Shown here: in pieces, positions 8,942 to 20,533 of the stretch
Numbering within the stretch: the first letter of the stretch is position 1
Layout of the letters: the number at the start of each line of letters is the position of its first letter
Assembly: GCF_028609865.1 (NCBI RefSeq)
Contig: NZ_CP063194.1
Span: 868,001 to 932,000 of the forward strand
Source of the DNA: Corynebacterium jeddahense
GTDB lineage: Bacteria; Actinomycetota; Actinomycetes; Mycobacteriales; Mycobacteriaceae
Direction of reading: 5' to 3'
Length of the DNA: 64,000 nt
Translations under genes and position numbers: made by a program
Notes under the pieces: model-generated
Seen by the model: only the letters and a program-made list of their open reading frames with translations
Told to the model about the DNA's origin: nothing
Database searches by the model: none

Positions 8942-9544
8942 ATGTTTTCCCGTAAACTCGCTGCTTCCGCTGCCGTGCTGACCCTGGGCGCTACCAGCCT
9001 GGTTGCTTGCTCCGACGACGACGGTAACTCCACCACCTCCACCGAGGTTGTGTCCGAGACCGCCACCGAGACCAACACCACCACCGAGACCGCAGGCAAC
9101 ACCAGCACCTCTTCCGCCTCCTCTGCGGCTTCCTCCTCCGCCACCGCGTCCTCCGCGAACGCTGAGGCCACCGAGGAGATCAAGACCGCTGCTGGCACCG
9201 CCATGGTCCCAGCAGGCGTGAAGGCCGCCATGGACAAGTACGCCGACCCGGCATGGGGCGAGCCGATGGCAGTCGAGGAGGTCGAGGACGGCTGGATCGT
9301 CACCTACGACCAGGAGCACTACATCACCTGGAACCCGAACACCGGTGGCGCTCCGACCTGGGGCCAGATCGCCAACGAGTGGATGACCGACGTGAGGCTG
9401 GACAAGAAGCTCGGCTTCCCGCTGGCTCCGGAGACCGAGAACTCCGACAAGTCCGGCTGGACCCAGGAGTTCGAGCGCGGCACCATCGAGTGGACCCGCG
9501 GTGGCACCAACGACGCCTTCACCGCGATTGTCACCGAGAAGTAA
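8942..9544 (+). CDS. LGFP-repeat lipoprotein
   Basis: A 200-residue secreted lipoprotein: signal peptide with lipobox (SLVAC, Cys 23), a very Ser/Thr-rich linker (residues 28-80) likely exposed in the cell wall, and a C-terminal domain containing one LGFP unit (KKLGFPLAPETEN...FERGTIEW). LGFP repeats are known in corynebacterial cell-wall proteins such as mycolyltransferase partners. The gene stands alone, with an AGGAAAGG-like ribosome site and a strong terminator downstream. Confidence 0.82.
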   Translation: MFSRKLAASAAVLTLGATSLVACSDDDGNSTTSTEVVSETATETNTTTETAGNTSTSSASSAASSSATASSANAEATEEIKTAAGTAMVPAGVKAAMDKYADPAWGEPMAVEEVEDGWIVTYDQEHYITWNPNTGGAPTWGQIANEWMTDVRLDKKLGFPLAPETENSDKSGWTQEFERGTIEWTRGGTNDAFTAIVTEK

Positions 9545-9564
9545 TTCTCTCGCGCGCCTGGAGC

Positions 9565-9600
9565 AGCGCCGCACTCGCACCGCGCGGGGCGGCGCTTTTT
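9565..9600 (+). terminator. rho-independent terminator
   Basis: Inverted repeat AGCGCCGC...GCGGCGCT followed by a run of five T residues, 20 nt after the LGFP lipoprotein stop. Confidence 0.85.
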
Positions 9601-9643
9601 GCGTTCCTTGCGGGCTTTCGCGGTGTTCGGGACAATGGGGCGC

Positions 9644-10177
9644 ATGCAAAGATCGGACTTTTACATCCGGCCCATCCGGCCCTGGGACTACCCGCAGGTG
9701 CGCGACATCTACGAGCTTGGCCTGCAAACCGGCAACGCGTCCTACGAGACGCAGGGCCAGTCGTGGGAGCAATTCTCACGCAAGAAGATCATCGAGACGG
9801 TCTTCGTGGCCGTGGACGCGGAGGACGACTCGAAGATCCTCGGCTGGGTCGGCGCCGCGAAAGCCTCGACCCGCAGCGTGTTCTACGGCGTGGTGGAGGA
9901 CTCGATCTACGCTCACCCCGACGCGCGCGGCAAGGGGGTCTCCGGCGCGCTGCTCGACCACCTCATCCAGTCCTGCATCGACCTGCACAAGTGGTCGATC
10001 CACTCCTGGATCTTTCCCGAAAACGAAGGATCCGCGGGGCTGCATCGCTCCCGCGGATTCGAGAAGGTGGGCACCTTCCACAAGATGGCCAAGATGACGT
10101 ACGGCGAGCGCCAAGGCCAGTGGCGCGACTGCGACATCTACGAGTTGATTCTGCCGTCGGCGGCGCAGCCGTCGTAA
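9644..10177 (+). CDS. GNAT family N-acetyltransferase (phosphinothricin acetyltransferase-like)
   Basis: A 177-residue acetyl-CoA-dependent acetyltransferase. The start MQRSDFYIRPIRPWDYPQV, the SIYAHPDARGKGVSGALL acetyl-CoA loop and the C-terminal HRSRGFEKVGTFHKMA match the Pat/Bar-like subfamily, which acetylates amino groups of phosphinothricin, methionine sulfone and similar compounds. The true substrate cannot be read from sequence. It converges on the MFS pump gene with a 6-nt gap. Confidence 0.82.
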   Translation: MQRSDFYIRPIRPWDYPQVRDIYELGLQTGNASYETQGQSWEQFSRKKIIETVFVAVDAEDDSKILGWVGAAKASTRSVFYGVVEDSIYAHPDARGKGVSGALLDHLIQSCIDLHKWSIHSWIFPENEGSAGLHRSRGFEKVGTFHKMAKMTYGERQGQWRDCDIYELILPSAAQPS

Positions 10178-10183
10178 CGCCAA

Positions 10184-11782
10184 CTAGCTCAGATCGTCCT
10201 TGAGCGTCTCCTCCTTGACGGGGAGGAGGAGCAAGAACGCGAGGATCGCGAGCGGGACCATGAGCAGGAACACCGGCGTGAGGCCGTCGTTGTAGCTTGT
10301 GAGCACCGCCTGCTTGACCGGGTCCGGCAGCTGAGTCACCAGTTCCGGCGTGAGGTTATTGGCAGCACCATCGCCGAACTGCTTTGCCATCTCGGCGCCC
10401 TGCGGACCCATCTGCGCCAGCGCGTCGGGGAGGCGCTCCTCGAGGTTGTTACGCATGTTGTGGGTGAACAGCGAACCGGACAGGGACGCGCCGACGGCGG
10501 AGCCGATCTGGCGGAAGAAGTTGTTGGTCGAGGTCGCGGTGCCCACCTGTGACAGTGGGAACGAGTTCTGCACGATCAGGACCAGCACCTGCATGACCAG
10601 GCCCAGGCCGAAGCCGAAGATGAACATGTACACGCCCAGCGTGGTCAGCGTGGTCGACGGCTCCAGGCGCGAGAACAGGTAGAGGCCGACGGTGGTGATC
10701 AGCATGCCCACCAGCGGGTAGATCTTGTAGCGGCCCGTCTTCGAGATAATGAAGCCGACGGCCATGCCGGTGACGAGCATGCCAATGACCATCGGCAGCA
10801 TCATGAGGCCGGCCTCGGTCGGGGTGAGCTCGTGCACCATCTGCAGGTAGGTGGGCAGGTACGCCAGGCCGGAGGTCATGGCGAGGCCAAGCACCGTGCC
10901 GGCCAGGGTGGTGAGCACCATGTTGCGGTTCTTGAACAGATCCATCGGGATGAGCGGGTTCGTCGCCCTCAGCTCGACGAGGACGAACAGGACCGCGGCG
11001 ATCACGGCGATGGCCGAGGTGGTGATGATGGTGGGGGAGGACCAGTCGTACTGCGTGCCGCCCCAGGTAGTGGTGAGGATGAGCGAGGTGGTGGCGAGGA
11101 CCATGAGGGTCGTGCCGATGTAGTCGAAGTGCATGTCCTTCGCGGAGCCCTTGCGCAGCTTGAGCACCATCGTGGAGACGGTCATGGCGAGCAGGCCGAG
11201 GGGGATGTTCATCCACAGCGCCCAGCGCCAACCCGGACCGTCGGTGAACCAGCCGCCCAGCACAGGTCCGAGCACCGACGAGACGCCGAAGACAGCACCC
11301 ATAACGCCCATGTACTTGCCGCGCTCGCGGGCGGGGACAACCTCCGCGATGATGGACTGCGAGTTCACCATCATGCCGCCGGCGCCCAGGCCCTGGATCG
11401 CGCGTCCGACGATCAGCAGCTCCATGGTGTGCGCGAAGCCGCCGATGGTGGAGCCGATGACGAACAGGCCGATGCCTGTGATGTAGAGCCACTTGCGGCC
11501 GAGGACGTCGCCGAGCTTGCCGTTCACCGGCATCGCGATGGTCATGGTGACCAGGAACGAGGAGATCACCCAGCTCATGTGGTCGACGCCGCCGAGCTCG
11601 CCGACGATGGTCGGCAGGGCGGTGGAGAAGATCATCTGCCCGAGCGAGCTCATCAGCATGGTGAGCAGGAGGGCAGCGAAGATGACGCCGACGTTCGGCG
11701 GAGCGGCCACAAGCGGCGACTGCGCGGTCGCGTCGGCGCTCTTCTGCGCCTCATCGCGAGCGGTCTCGCGGGTTTCTACCAT
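10184..11782 (-). CDS. DHA2-family (14-TMS) multidrug MFS transporter
   Basis: A 532-residue major facilitator with about 14 hydrophobic helices. Motif A ([16 protein letters not shown]) lies after TM2 and motif C-like [17 protein letters not shown] after TM5, as in EmrB/QacA drug:H+ antiporters. It overlaps the upstream TetR gene by 7 nt, so the two form a regulator-pump operon. The substrate is unknown; drug or toxic-compound efflux induced through the TetR protein is the natural reading. Confidence 0.88.
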   Translation of the reverse strand: MVETRETARDEAQKSADATAQSPLVAAPPNVGVIFAALLLTMLMSSLGQMIFSTALPTIVGELGGVDHMSWVISSFLVTMTIAMPVNGKLGDVLGRKWLYITGIGLFVIGSTIGGFAHTMELLIVGRAIQGLGAGGMMVNSQSIIAEVVPARERGKYMGVMGAVFGVSSVLGPVLGGWFTDGPGWRWALWMNIPLGLLAMTVSTMVLKLRKGSAKDMHFDYIGTTLMVLATTSLILTTTWGGTQYDWSSPTIITTSAIAVIAAVLFVLVELRATNPLIPMDLFKNRNMVLTTLAGTVLGLAMTSGLAYLPTYLQMVHELTPTEAGLMMLPMVIGMLVTGMAVGFIISKTGRYKIYPLVGMLITTVGLYLFSRLEPSTTLTTLGVYMFIFGFGLGLVMQVLVLIVQNSFPLSQVGTATSTNNFFRQIGSAVGASLSGSLFTHNMRNNLEERLPDALAQMGPQGAEMAKQFGDGAANNLTPELVTQLPDPVKQAVLTSYNDGLTPVFLLMVPLAILAFLLLLPVKEETLKDDLS

Positions 11783-12405
11783 TTCATGTCCTTTGCGTAT
11801 TCGGAGAGTTGTAGCGCGTACTGGCGGAGCGTGTCTATCGGATCGGCGTCGACACCGTCTGCGGCCTCGGGCGGGTGCCAGAGGTAGCGCGTCACCGCGC
11901 CCTGGAACAGGACGATGATGGAGTGCGCTTCTTCGGCGGCAGAGCCGGGGTGGCGGCGGTCGTTCGGGTAGCGCTCGAGGTGGTCGAAGATGGCGCGCCC
12001 GAGCTGGGTGAGAAAGCCGCGTTTACGCGCGGCTTCCGCCTGCATCAGCCCGGGGTTGGATTCGAGCAGGTCGCGCCGGCACTCGGAGCTCGGACCGTCG
12101 AACGCGCCGGGGGCGACGTCGATCGAGCGGATCACCAGGTCGAGGACGTTGTCCGCGGGCGTGTTCCGGATGGCGGCGAGGGCCTCGTCGCCGAACGTGA
12201 ACGGGAACGCGCCGAGGACGGCCTCGTCCTTGGAATCCATGTAATTGAAGAACGTGCGCCTCGAGATGCCGGCGGCCCGGCAGATGTCGTCGACGGTGAC
12301 GTTGTCGTAGCCGTGCTCCTCGATGAGCCGGGCGGCCTCGGTGCGGATACGCTGCTTCGTCTCGCGGCGCTTGCGCTCCCTGATCCCGTACTCCTCGTTT
12401 TGCAC
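11776..12405 (-). CDS. TetR family transcriptional regulator of the adjacent pump
   Basis: A 209-residue TetR repressor: N-terminal HTH ([20 protein letters not shown], residues 40-60) and a divergent helical ligand domain. It is the first gene of an operon with the MFS pump. I chose GTG 12405: a TAATAT -10 element sits about 7 nt upstream on the coding strand, which suggests a leaderless transcript. TTG 12414 is an alternative. The operator overlaps the start, implying autoregulation. Confidence 0.85.
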   Translation of the reverse strand: MQNEEYGIRERKRRETKQRIRTEAARLIEEHGYDNVTVDDICRAAGISRRTFFNYMDSKDEAVLGAFPFTFGDEALAAIRNTPADNVLDLVIRSIDVAPGAFDGPSSECRRDLLESNPGLMQAEAARKRGFLTQLGRAIFDHLERYPNDRRHPGSAAEEAHSIIVLFQGAVTRYLWHPPEAADGVDADPIDTLRQYALQLSEYAKDMKW

Positions 12406-12430
12406 GGGGTGCAATATTACACCCAGTGCA
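12401..12430 (-). promoter_or_regulatory. TetR operator overlapping -10 box and start codon
   Basis: An 11-bp inverted repeat with one mismatch (TGCAC[T/G]GGGTG arms) flanks TAATATTG. TAATAT is a good -10 hexamer for the leftward tetR-pump operon, and the repeat covers the putative GTG start. Confidence 0.65.
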
Positions 12431-12432
12431 CT

Positions 12433-12933
12433 TTATGGCAAACCCGCGGAAAGCGTGCCTTCTACCAGCGCGTTTCCGTCCTCGGAGTACGTCAGGTGCA
12501 CGAGGCCGGGCTCGTGCGTATCGACGTCCCAACGGCCTCCTCCGCCGTGGCAGCCCTTCGTGAGCGGAACCGCTTCGCCGTCCTCGCCGATGAGCGCGGT
12601 GCACCCCGTGAGCGGGTACGTCACACTTGCTGTGCCGCCGCCGAACGTGGCCACGGCGGGCCAGGACCTGGTCTTCGCGTCGGGCTCGAGGCTGTTCAGG
12701 GTGCCGGAGTAGGTGCCGGTGGGGGCGGAGCCGTCGATACGCAACTGCGGCTGCGCTGTGACCGTGACGGTGGCGGGGACCTCGTCCGACGCCTCGGGCG
12801 CGGGGTGCGCCGACCAGTAGGCCGCTGCGAGCGCGACGCCGATGATGGCGACGACGAGCGCGAGCACGCCGCCGACGACCCACGGTTTGTTCGGGCCGCC
12901 GGCGGTGCGCAGGTCGGAAAAGGAATCAGGCAT
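12433..12933 (-). CDS. single-pass membrane-anchored exported protein, unknown
   Basis: A 166-residue protein with a short cytoplasmic N-terminus, one transmembrane helix (residues 18-42) and an exported beta-rich domain with two cysteines (TGCTALIG and KGCHGGGGRW) that could form a disulfide. No family recognised. Its ATG lies directly behind the fum terminator, so it probably has its own weak promoter or relies on read-through. Confidence 0.62.
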   Translation of the reverse strand: MPDSFSDLRTAGGPNKPWVVGGVLALVVAIIGVALAAAYWSAHPAPEASDEVPATVTVTAQPQLRIDGSAPTGTYSGTLNSLEPDAKTRSWPAVATFGGGTASVTYPLTGCTALIGEDGEAVPLTKGCHGGGGRWDVDTHEPGLVHLTYSEDGNALVEGTLSAGLP

Positions 12934-12938
12934 GGAAA

Positions 12939-12969
12939 AGCCCCCAGCTCGGTGAGTGTGCTGGGGGCT
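12939..12969 (-). terminator. rho-independent terminator after fum
   Basis: A 10-bp perfect inverted repeat (AGCCCCCAGC/GCTGGGGGCT) followed, in the leftward direction, by a CTTTTCC tract, 27 nt beyond the fum stop codon. Confidence 0.85.
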
Positions 12970-12995
12970 GATTCTAGCGGCGCGCTAGTTGCGGC

Positions 12996-14396
12996 CTAGT
13001 TCCGGTCGGTGTTGGCCATGGAGAGCACGTCGAGACGCTTGTCCAGCTCCTCCTCGGTGAGCTTCTCGCCGTCGACGAAGCCGAGGTCGATGGTGGTCTG
13101 GCGGATGGTCTTGCCCTCCTTGATCGCGGTCTTGGCGATCTTGGCGGCGTTCTCGTAGCCGATCGCGGAGTTCAGCGGGGTGACGATCGACGGGGAGGAC
13201 TCGGCCAGGGTGCGCATGCGCTCGACGTTCGGCTCGATGCCGTCGACGAGGCGGGTGGCGAACTGGCGGGCGGTGTTGGCCAGCAGGCGGGCGGACTCGA
13301 GCACGTTGCGCGCCATCACCGGGATGAACACGTTGAGCTCGAACTGGCCCTGGGTGCCCGCGAAGGCGACGGCCGCGTCGTTGCCGATGACCTGGGCGGC
13401 GACCTGGGTGGCGGTCTCGCACAGCACCGGGTTGACCTTGCCCGGCATGATGGAGGAGCCCGGCTGCAGGTCAGGCAGGTGGATCTCGCCGAAGCCGGCG
13501 AGCGGGCCGGAGCCCATGAGGCGGATATCGTTGGCCATCTTGTACAGGGAGACGGCCACGGAGCGCATCGCGCCGGAGAACTCGACGAGGCCGTCGCGGT
13601 TGGCCTGCGCCTCGAAGTGGTTCTTCGCCTCGGCGAGGTGCTCGACGCCGGTGAGCTTCTTCAGCTCCTCGGTGACCTTGCCGCCGAACTCAGCCGGGGT
13701 GTTGATGCCGGTGCCCACCGCGGTGCCGCCGATGGCGAGTTCGCCGAGGTGCGGCAGAGTGTTCTCGATGCGCTCGATGCCCAGCTCGATCTGGCGGGCG
13801 TAGCCGGAGAACTCCTGGCCGAGGGTGACCGGGGTGGCGTCCATGAGGTGGGTGCGGCCGGACTTGACAACCTCGTGCCACTCCTTGGCCTTCTTGTCCA
13901 GGGACTCGTGGAGAACCTTGAGCGCCGGGATGAGGTCGCTCGCCGCCGCCTCGGTGGCAGCGACGTGGGTCGCGGTCGGGAACGTGTCGTTCGAGGACTG
14001 GCCCATGTTCACGTCGTCGTTCGGGTGGACCTCGACGCCGTTCGCCTTGCAGAGGGAGGCGATGACCTCGTTGGTGTTCATGTTGGACGAGGTGCCGGAG
14101 CCGGTCTGGAACACGTCGATCGGGAACTGGTCGTTGTGCTTGCCGTCCGCGATCTCCTGCGCGGCGGCGATGATGGCGTCGGCCGTCTCGGCGTCGAGCT
14201 TGCCCAGGTCCTTGTTCACCTGCGCGCAGGCGACCTTGAGCAGGCCGAGGGCGCGGATCTGCTGGGCCTCGAGCCCGCGGCCGGAGATCGGGAAGTTCTC
14301 CACCGCGCGCTGGGTCTGGGCGCGCCACAGCGCGTCGACGGGCACCTTGACCTCGCCCATCGTGTCGTGCTCGATGCGGTATTCCTGTTCAGCCAT
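12996..14396 (-). CDS. fum: class II fumarate hydratase
   Basis: Interconverts fumarate and L-malate in the citric acid cycle; class II enzymes are homotetrameric, oxygen-stable and metal-free. The 466-residue protein contains [14 protein letters not shown], the [13 protein letters not shown] segment and the superfamily signature [12 protein letters not shown]. Length is standard. glpX lies 38 nt upstream in the same direction, so the genes may be co-transcribed. Confidence 0.96.
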   Translation of the reverse strand: MAEQEYRIEHDTMGEVKVPVDALWRAQTQRAVENFPISGRGLEAQQIRALGLLKVACAQVNKDLGKLDAETADAIIAAAQEIADGKHNDQFPIDVFQTGSGTSSNMNTNEVIASLCKANGVEVHPNDDVNMGQSSNDTFPTATHVAATEAAASDLIPALKVLHESLDKKAKEWHEVVKSGRTHLMDATPVTLGQEFSGYARQIELGIERIENTLPHLGELAIGGTAVGTGINTPAEFGGKVTEELKKLTGVEHLAEAKNHFEAQANRDGLVEFSGAMRSVAVSLYKMANDIRLMGSGPLAGFGEIHLPDLQPGSSIMPGKVNPVLCETATQVAAQVIGNDAAVAFAGTQGQFELNVFIPVMARNVLESARLLANTARQFATRLVDGIEPNVERMRTLAESSPSIVTPLNSAIGYENAAKIAKTAIKEGKTIRQTTIDLGFVDGEKLTEEELDKRLDVLSMANTDRN

Positions 14397-14434
14397 GATC
14401 GTCCTTTCGTTGTGAGTGTTGGGTGCAGAGCCGA

Positions 14435-15457
<1,023 letters not shown>

Positions 15458-15578
15458 AGAAATGGGCCCTCCTCAGGCAGTGCGTACGAACCCCACCATT
15501 GTGGCACTACCGCGAGGGGAGTTGGTGGGTTTTCCCACCTTTTAAGGGGGGAGGGGGTGGCGTGCCATAATGCTGGCC

Positions 15579-16151
15579 GTGGCTAGCAACTCCAAACCCC
15601 GCATTTTCCAGGACGGTCGCGACATGGCGATCAACGTCGTGCTCATCGTCGTGCTCATGCTCGTGGCGGTGGGCGCGACGGGGTTGTGCAGTTTCAACCC
15701 GGGTGCGCCGGAGCAGGGGCCGGTGCAGGAGGTCGACGCGAAGACGTTCCTCGAGCTCGAGTCCCGCGCGGTGGACTTCCCGGTGCGCTACCCCGAGATG
15801 CCGGACGGGTGGACGACGAACTCCGCGCGCCGCTCGATGATCGGCGGGCAGCCCGCCCCCGTCGTCGGCTGGGTCACCCCGAACACGGGCTATATCCAGC
15901 TCACCCAGACCGGCGAAGCAGCGGACACGGCGCGGGCGGAGGTGGACGACAAGGCCCGCACGCTCGCGCGCACCGTGCCGGTCGACGGCACCGAGGCGCA
16001 GGTGTACTCCTCGGACGACAAGGACGTGCGCGACCTGTGGGTCGTCGACGCGTCCGACGAGCGTTTGCTCCTCACCGGCGCGGGCGACGACAGCGAGTTC
16101 GAGGAGCTCATCGCCGCGGCGTTCGCGGCTACTCCGCTTGCCCCGCGCTGA
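15579..16151 (+). CDS. DUF4245 membrane-anchored protein
   Basis: A 190-residue protein: cytoplasmic N-terminus [14 protein letters not shown], one transmembrane helix (about residues 19-40) and an extracytoplasmic domain typical of DUF4245, usually encoded opposite glpX in actinobacteria. The frame opens at ATG 15570, but a CATAAT -10-like box overlaps that ATG; GTG 15579 would be a leaderless start. The 3' end overlaps xseB on the other strand by 23 nt. Confidence 0.75.
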   Translation: MASNSKPRIFQDGRDMAINVVLIVVLMLVAVGATGLCSFNPGAPEQGPVQEVDAKTFLELESRAVDFPVRYPEMPDGWTTNSARRSMIGGQPAPVVGWVTPNTGYIQLTQTGEAADTARAEVDDKARTLARTVPVDGTEAQVYSSDDKDVRDLWVVDASDERLLLTGAGDDSEFEELIAAAFAATPLAPR

Positions 16152-16395
16152 CCTGGCGGGAGTTGATCGCGTCCTCGACGCGCTGTGCGGCGCCGTCGAG
16201 GAGCACCTCGCAGCGCTTCGCGAGGGCCTCCCCGCGCTCCCAGTACTTCAGCGACTCGTCGAGGCTCATCTGCCCGAGCTCGAGGATCTTCACTGTCTCC
16301 ACGAGCTCGTCGCGGGCCTGCTCGTAGCTCAGCGTCGACGGGTCGGGGAGCGCGTTCTCGTTTGCCTGGCCGGAGCCGAACGTGTTGTCTGCCAT
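16129..16395 (-). CDS. xseB: exodeoxyribonuclease VII small subunit
   Basis: The 88-residue XseB helical hairpin partner of XseA; the complex degrades single-stranded DNA to oligonucleotides. Conserved features are [20 protein letters not shown] and [19 protein letters not shown]. Start ATG 16395 has a GGAAACGAAAC leader; it lies 32 nt after the xseA stop, consistent with an xseA-xseB operon. Confidence 0.9.
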   Translation of the reverse strand: MADNTFGSGQANENALPDPSTLSYEQARDELVETVKILELGQMSLDESLKYWERGEALAKRCEVLLDGAAQRVEDAINSRQVSAGQAE

Positions 16396-16427
16396 GGTGT
16401 TTCGTTTCCTTTGCGTGCGTGTGGTGG

Positions 16428-17684
16428 TTAATCGGCGTGGGTGGTGGACATTGCGGCGGCGGTGATGGACCCGTCGCCGACACGGATGCGGAGCTGGGAT
16501 CCGGGCGGCGACTGCTCGATCGAGGTGACCACCTCGGGCTCGGACCCGTCGCGGGGGAGGACCTGGACGACGGCGTAGCCGCGGGCGAGAGTTGCCGACG
16601 GACCGAGGGCGGACACCTGTGCCCGCAGCGCCGCGACGTGCTGAGTCTCGCGCTGCACGAGGTGGCCGATGTCGCGCCGGATGAGCGACGACGCGCGGTC
16701 GACCTCGTCGCGGCGCCGGTTGATCGCCGTCATCGGGTCCGCGAGCGACGGCCGGGAGCGCACCGAGGCGAGCCCGTTTCGCTCCCGCTGCACCCAACCG
16801 CGCAGGGCGGCGGCCATGCGGGCACGCGCGTCGTCGAGAAGCAACCGCTCCTGCGCGACGTCGGGGACCGCGCGCTTCGCGGCGTCGGTGGGGGTGGCGG
16901 CGCGGACGTCGGCGACGTTGTCGAGCACCGGGTTGTCCGGCTCGTGGCCGATGGCCGAGATCACCGGCGTGCCGGCGGCGGCGACGGCGCGCTGCAGGGC
17001 CTCTTCGGAGAAGGGGAGGAGGTCCTCGACGGAGCCGCCGCCGCGGGCGATGATGATCACCTGCACATCCGGGTCGCGGTCGAGCACCTCGAGCGCCTCA
17101 ATCACCGCGGGGACGGTGGTGGGGCCTTGGACCGGGGTGTTGATGATCTCGAACCGCACCTGCGGCCAGCGCCCCTGGGCGACGGAGACCACGTCGCGCT
17201 CCGCCGCCGAGCCGCGGCCGGTGATGAGCCCGACCTTCGTGGGCAGGTAGGGCAGCGGCCGCTTCCGGGCCGGATCGAACAGGCCCTCCGACGCGAGCTG
17301 CTTGCGCAGCGCCTCGATGCGCGCGAGGAGCTCGCCCTCGCCGACGTGGTGGATGTCGTCGATACGCATCGAAAACGTCCCGCGCCCCGGGTAGAACGTG
17401 GGTTTGCCGTGGACGACGACGCGGTCGCCGTCGCGAAGCGGCACCTGCATCCCGGTGAGCAGGCTCGTCTCCGCGGTGAGCTGGACGGAGACCTGCTCCT
17501 GGGTGTCGCGCAGCGTGAGGTACGACAGCCGCCACGACGGTTTGGTGTTGATTTGGGTGAGCTGGCCCTCGATCCACAGCCAGCCGAGCCGCTCGATCCA
17601 CCCCTTGACCGAGGTATTCAGCTTTGACACCGACCACGGTGCCTCCGGCGTGCTCTTGGGCTTCGCGTCCTGCGTTTCCGTCAC
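16428..17684 (-). CDS. xseA: exodeoxyribonuclease VII large subunit
   Basis: Catalytic subunit of exonuclease VII. The 418-residue protein has the N-terminal OB fold ([21 protein letters not shown]) and the catalytic domain with [13 protein letters not shown] and [19 protein letters not shown], followed by a C-terminal helical region. I chose GTG 17684, preceded by AAGGAG; the open frame continues to 17789 without family similarity. Divergent from ispH. Confidence 0.93.
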   Translation of the reverse strand: MTETQDAKPKSTPEAPWSVSKLNTSVKGWIERLGWLWIEGQLTQINTKPSWRLSYLTLRDTQEQVSVQLTAETSLLTGMQVPLRDGDRVVVHGKPTFYPGRGTFSMRIDDIHHVGEGELLARIEALRKQLASEGLFDPARKRPLPYLPTKVGLITGRGSAAERDVVSVAQGRWPQVRFEIINTPVQGPTTVPAVIEALEVLDRDPDVQVIIIARGGGSVEDLLPFSEEALQRAVAAAGTPVISAIGHEPDNPVLDNVADVRAATPTDAAKRAVPDVAQERLLLDDARARMAAALRGWVQRERNGLASVRSRPSLADPMTAINRRRDEVDRASSLIRRDIGHLVQRETQHVAALRAQVSALGPSATLARGYAVVQVLPRDGSEPEVVTSIEQSPPGSQLRIRVGDGSITAAAMSTTHAD

Positions 17685-17806
17685 CGCGCGCTCCTTTCTC
17701 CGGGTTCTCCGGCGTGCCGGGCATTGCCCGTGCGAATCAAACAGTACCTGGCGGGCCGATATTGCCCGCCTACTGTTTTTGACGTGCATTCGTTAGGGTT
17801 GGTTCC

Positions 17807-18781
17807 ATGACAGATCAGGGTAAAAAAGTGCTGCTCGCCTCGCCCCGCGGATACTGCGCCGGTGTGGACCGCGCGGTGGAGACCGTGGAAAAGGCGCTGG
17901 AGAAGTACGGTGCCCCCGTCTACGTGCGCAAAGAGATCGTGCACAACAAATACGTCGTGGAAACCCTGCGCGACCGCGGCGTGATCTTCGTCGACGAGAC
18001 CGACCAGGTGCCCGAGGGCGCCCACCTCGTCTTCTCTGCCCACGGCGTGTCCCCGGAGGTGCGCGAGTCCGCCGCGTCCCGCAACCTGCTCACCCTCGAC
18101 GCGTCGTGCCCGCTGGTGACGAAGGTGCACAACGAGGCGAAGCGATTCGCCCGCGACGGCTACCGCATCCTCCTCGTCGGCCACGAGGGCCACGAGGAGG
18201 TCGAGGGCACGGCGGGCGAGGCGCCGGCGGCGACCTACCTCGTCGACGGGGTGGACGGCGTCGACGCGCTGCCCGATTTCCCCGAGGACCAGAAGCTCGT
18301 GTGGCTGTCCCAGACCACGCTGTCGGTGGACGAGACGATGCAGATCGTGGACAAGCTGCACGAGCGCTACCCGAACCTGGAGAACCCGCCGAGCGACGAC
18401 ATCTGCTACGCCACCCAGAACCGGCAGGCGGCGGTGAAGAAGATCGCGCCGAACTGCGACCTCGTCATCGTCGTCGGCTCGCAGAACTCCTCGAACTCGA
18501 AGCGCCTCGTCGAGGTCGCGCTCGAGGCCGGCGCCGGCGCGGCGCACCTGGTGGACTACGCCGCGCAGGTGGAGGACGCCTGGTTCGAGGGCGTCGACAC
18601 CGTCGGCGTGACGTCGGGCGCCTCCGTGCCGGACGTCCTCGTGCGCGAGCTGCTTGACCACCTCGTCGAGCGCGGCTACGCCGACGTCGAGGAAGTGACC
18701 ACCACCGTGGAGACCATCACGTTCGCGCTCCCGCGCGACCTGCGCCTGCCGCGCCGGGACAACCCGGCCGTGGCGCAGTAG
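17807..18781 (+). CDS. ispH: 4-hydroxy-3-methylbut-2-enyl diphosphate reductase
   Basis: Last enzyme of the MEP pathway, a [4Fe-4S] protein making IPP and DMAPP. The 324-residue protein has the three cluster cysteines in [23 protein letters not shown] and [11 protein letters not shown], with HGVSPEV and [15 protein letters not shown] substrate loops. Start ATG 17807. It converges on the DUF6542 gene. Confidence 0.96.
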   Translation: MTDQGKKVLLASPRGYCAGVDRAVETVEKALEKYGAPVYVRKEIVHNKYVVETLRDRGVIFVDETDQVPEGAHLVFSAHGVSPEVRESAASRNLLTLDASCPLVTKVHNEAKRFARDGYRILLVGHEGHEEVEGTAGEAPAATYLVDGVDGVDALPDFPEDQKLVWLSQTTLSVDETMQIVDKLHERYPNLENPPSDDICYATQNRQAAVKKIAPNCDLVIVVGSQNSSNSKRLVEVALEAGAGAAHLVDYAAQVEDAWFEGVDTVGVTSGASVPDVLVRELLDHLVERGYADVEEVTTTVETITFALPRDLRLPRRDNPAVAQ

Positions 18782-18787
18782 CCGGTC

Positions 18788-19441
18788 TTAGCTCTCGCTG
18801 TTGTAGAGGTCCTCGCCGAGCCGCTCGCCCACGCGGGTCGAGCCGGTGCGGCGGGCGGGCTTCGGCGCACGCTCGGCGTCCGCTCGCCGCAGCAGCTCCT
18901 CCACCGGCACCGCCTTCGTCCGCTCGCGGGCGCGCCGGCCCTGCGAGTTCGTGCGCCGGTTGCTCTCGCTCATCTCGGTGCGCGCGGCAGTCTCGCGCCG
19001 GGCGCGCGCTGCGTTCTGCCGCTTGATCAGCTGGATCCGCACCACCGCGATGACGATGGAGCCCGCGGTGACGGCGAATAGGAGCGGGAAGTACTCGGTA
19101 ACGGGGTAGATCACCAACAGCAGCGCGGTCTTGCCGGACGCGCCGCCGGCCGCGATCTCGCCGCGCGACATCACCCACCCCGTGGCCATCACCGCGAGGA
19201 CGAACAGCAGCGGCGCGCTCGCGACGGTGAGGAACAGCCCGCGCGGGTTGACCAGCGTCGTAGCCACGATGACCGATACCGCGTACAGCGTGAGCAGCGG
19301 CCAAGAGATGGCCGCTGTAGACAGCGACAGCAGCACGCCGGTGAACAGGGCGGCGAAGACGATCCCGATGCCGGAACCCGTGGGCAGCCCGACGAAGGTC
19401 GAGGACGGGGATGCGGAGTTCCGGCTGGAGACGTGAGACAC
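18788..19441 (-). CDS. DUF6542 four-helix membrane protein
   Basis: A 217-residue protein with an N-terminal block of about four transmembrane helices (residues 20-130) and a highly basic, disordered cytoplasmic tail rich in Arg, Glu and Ala. This layout and the ispH/ychF neighbourhood match the actinobacterial DUF6542 family. Function is unknown. It starts with GTG 11 nt from the rmuC stop, suggesting an operon with rmuC. Confidence 0.7.
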   Translation of the reverse strand: MSHVSSRNSASPSSTFVGLPTGSGIGIVFAALFTGVLLSLSTAAISWPLLTLYAVSVIVATTLVNPRGLFLTVASAPLLFVLAVMATGWVMSRGEIAAGGASGKTALLLVIYPVTEYFPLLFAVTAGSIVIAVVRIQLIKRQNAARARRETAARTEMSESNRRTNSQGRRARERTKAVPVEELLRRADAERAPKPARRTGSTRVGERLGEDLYNSES

Positions 19442-19452
19442 GAGGGGTCAGT

Positions 19453-20502
19453 CTACCTGTCTGGTTCCTCGGTAGCGTGCCTGGCTCGCGCGGAGACCGG
19501 TTTCAGGGCGGGTGCGCTCCCGCGCCGCGCGGGCACCTGTGCCTCCTCGAGCTTGCGCGCGGTGACCATGACGCGCGACTCTATGGAGGAAAGCGTGGAG
19601 TTGTACGCCTCCACCGCCTTCTCCAGCGACGCCCCGACTCGGTTGTAGTGCTCCGCCATCGTGCCCAGCCGGTGGTGGAGCTCGGCGCCCAAGCGCTGCA
19701 CCTGCCTCGCGGACTCGTTGAGCGACTCCTGGCGCCACCCGAGCGCGACGGTGCGCAGCAGCGCGAAGAGCGTCGTCGGCGTCGCAATAACGACGTCGCG
19801 GGCGAACGCGTACTCCAGCAGCTCCGGCTCGAGGGAGAGTGCGGCGTCGAGGAACGGGTCGGCGGGGACGAAGAGGACCACGAACTCGGGCGTCGGCTGG
19901 AACGCGTCGATGTAGGCCTTCGACGAGAGCGTGTCCACGTGCGCGCGCACGAGGTGGGCGTGGCGGCGCATGAACGCCTGGCGCTCCTCCGGGTCATCGG
20001 TGTTCAGGGCGTCGAGGTAGGCGCCGAATGGCACCTTCGCGTCCACGACGATGTTGCGGCCCTGCGTGAGGCGGATGATCATGTCGGGGCGGACGCTGGC
20101 GTCGTCGACACGCATGTGCGCCTGGGTGTTGAAGTCGACGTGCTCGAGCATCCCGCCGAGCTCCACCACACGCTCGAGCTGCACCTCGCCCCACCGCCCG
20201 CGGGTCTGCGGGGAGCGCAGGGCGGTGATGAGCTGGTCGGTTCGGTCACCCAACCGTGCCGAGGTTCGCCCGATGGCTTGGACCTGCCCGGCGAGCGCGG
20301 AGGCGGAGATGGCCTGCTGCTTGTCCAGGCTGTCGAGCTGCTCGTGCAGGTCGCGCAGGGCGCGCGCCACGGGGCGCATGTCCGGCGGGGGCGCGGGCTG
20401 CGGGGTGGAGCGGCGCATCCACGCGCCGCCGGTGAACACTCCGGCGACGAAGCCGGCGAGGATGCCCGTGGCAAGGACGAGGAGGACGGTTGCGGTTGAC
20501 AT
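19453..20502 (-). CDS. rmuC: RmuC family DNA recombination protein
   Basis: A 349-residue protein with an N-terminal membrane anchor (residues 5-27), a coiled-coil stretch and the RmuC nuclease-like core (TRGRWGEVQLERVVELGGM, RPDMIIRLTQGRNIVVDAKVP, FVVLFVPADPFLDAAL). RmuC proteins limit DNA inversion and rearrangement; the biochemical activity is inferred as a PD-(D/E)XK-like nuclease. Upstream of the DUF6542 gene on the same strand. Confidence 0.9.
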   Translation of the reverse strand: MSTATVLLVLATGILAGFVAGVFTGGAWMRRSTPQPAPPPDMRPVARALRDLHEQLDSLDKQQAISASALAGQVQAIGRTSARLGDRTDQLITALRSPQTRGRWGEVQLERVVELGGMLEHVDFNTQAHMRVDDASVRPDMIIRLTQGRNIVVDAKVPFGAYLDALNTDDPEERQAFMRRHAHLVRAHVDTLSSKAYIDAFQPTPEFVVLFVPADPFLDAALSLEPELLEYAFARDVVIATPTTLFALLRTVALGWRQESLNESARQVQRLGAELHHRLGTMAEHYNRVGASLEKAVEAYNSTLSSIESRVMVTARKLEEAQVPARRGSAPALKPVSARARHATEEPDR

Positions 20503-20533
20503 GTATGCGAGTCAACCACACCGCCCCGACGCC

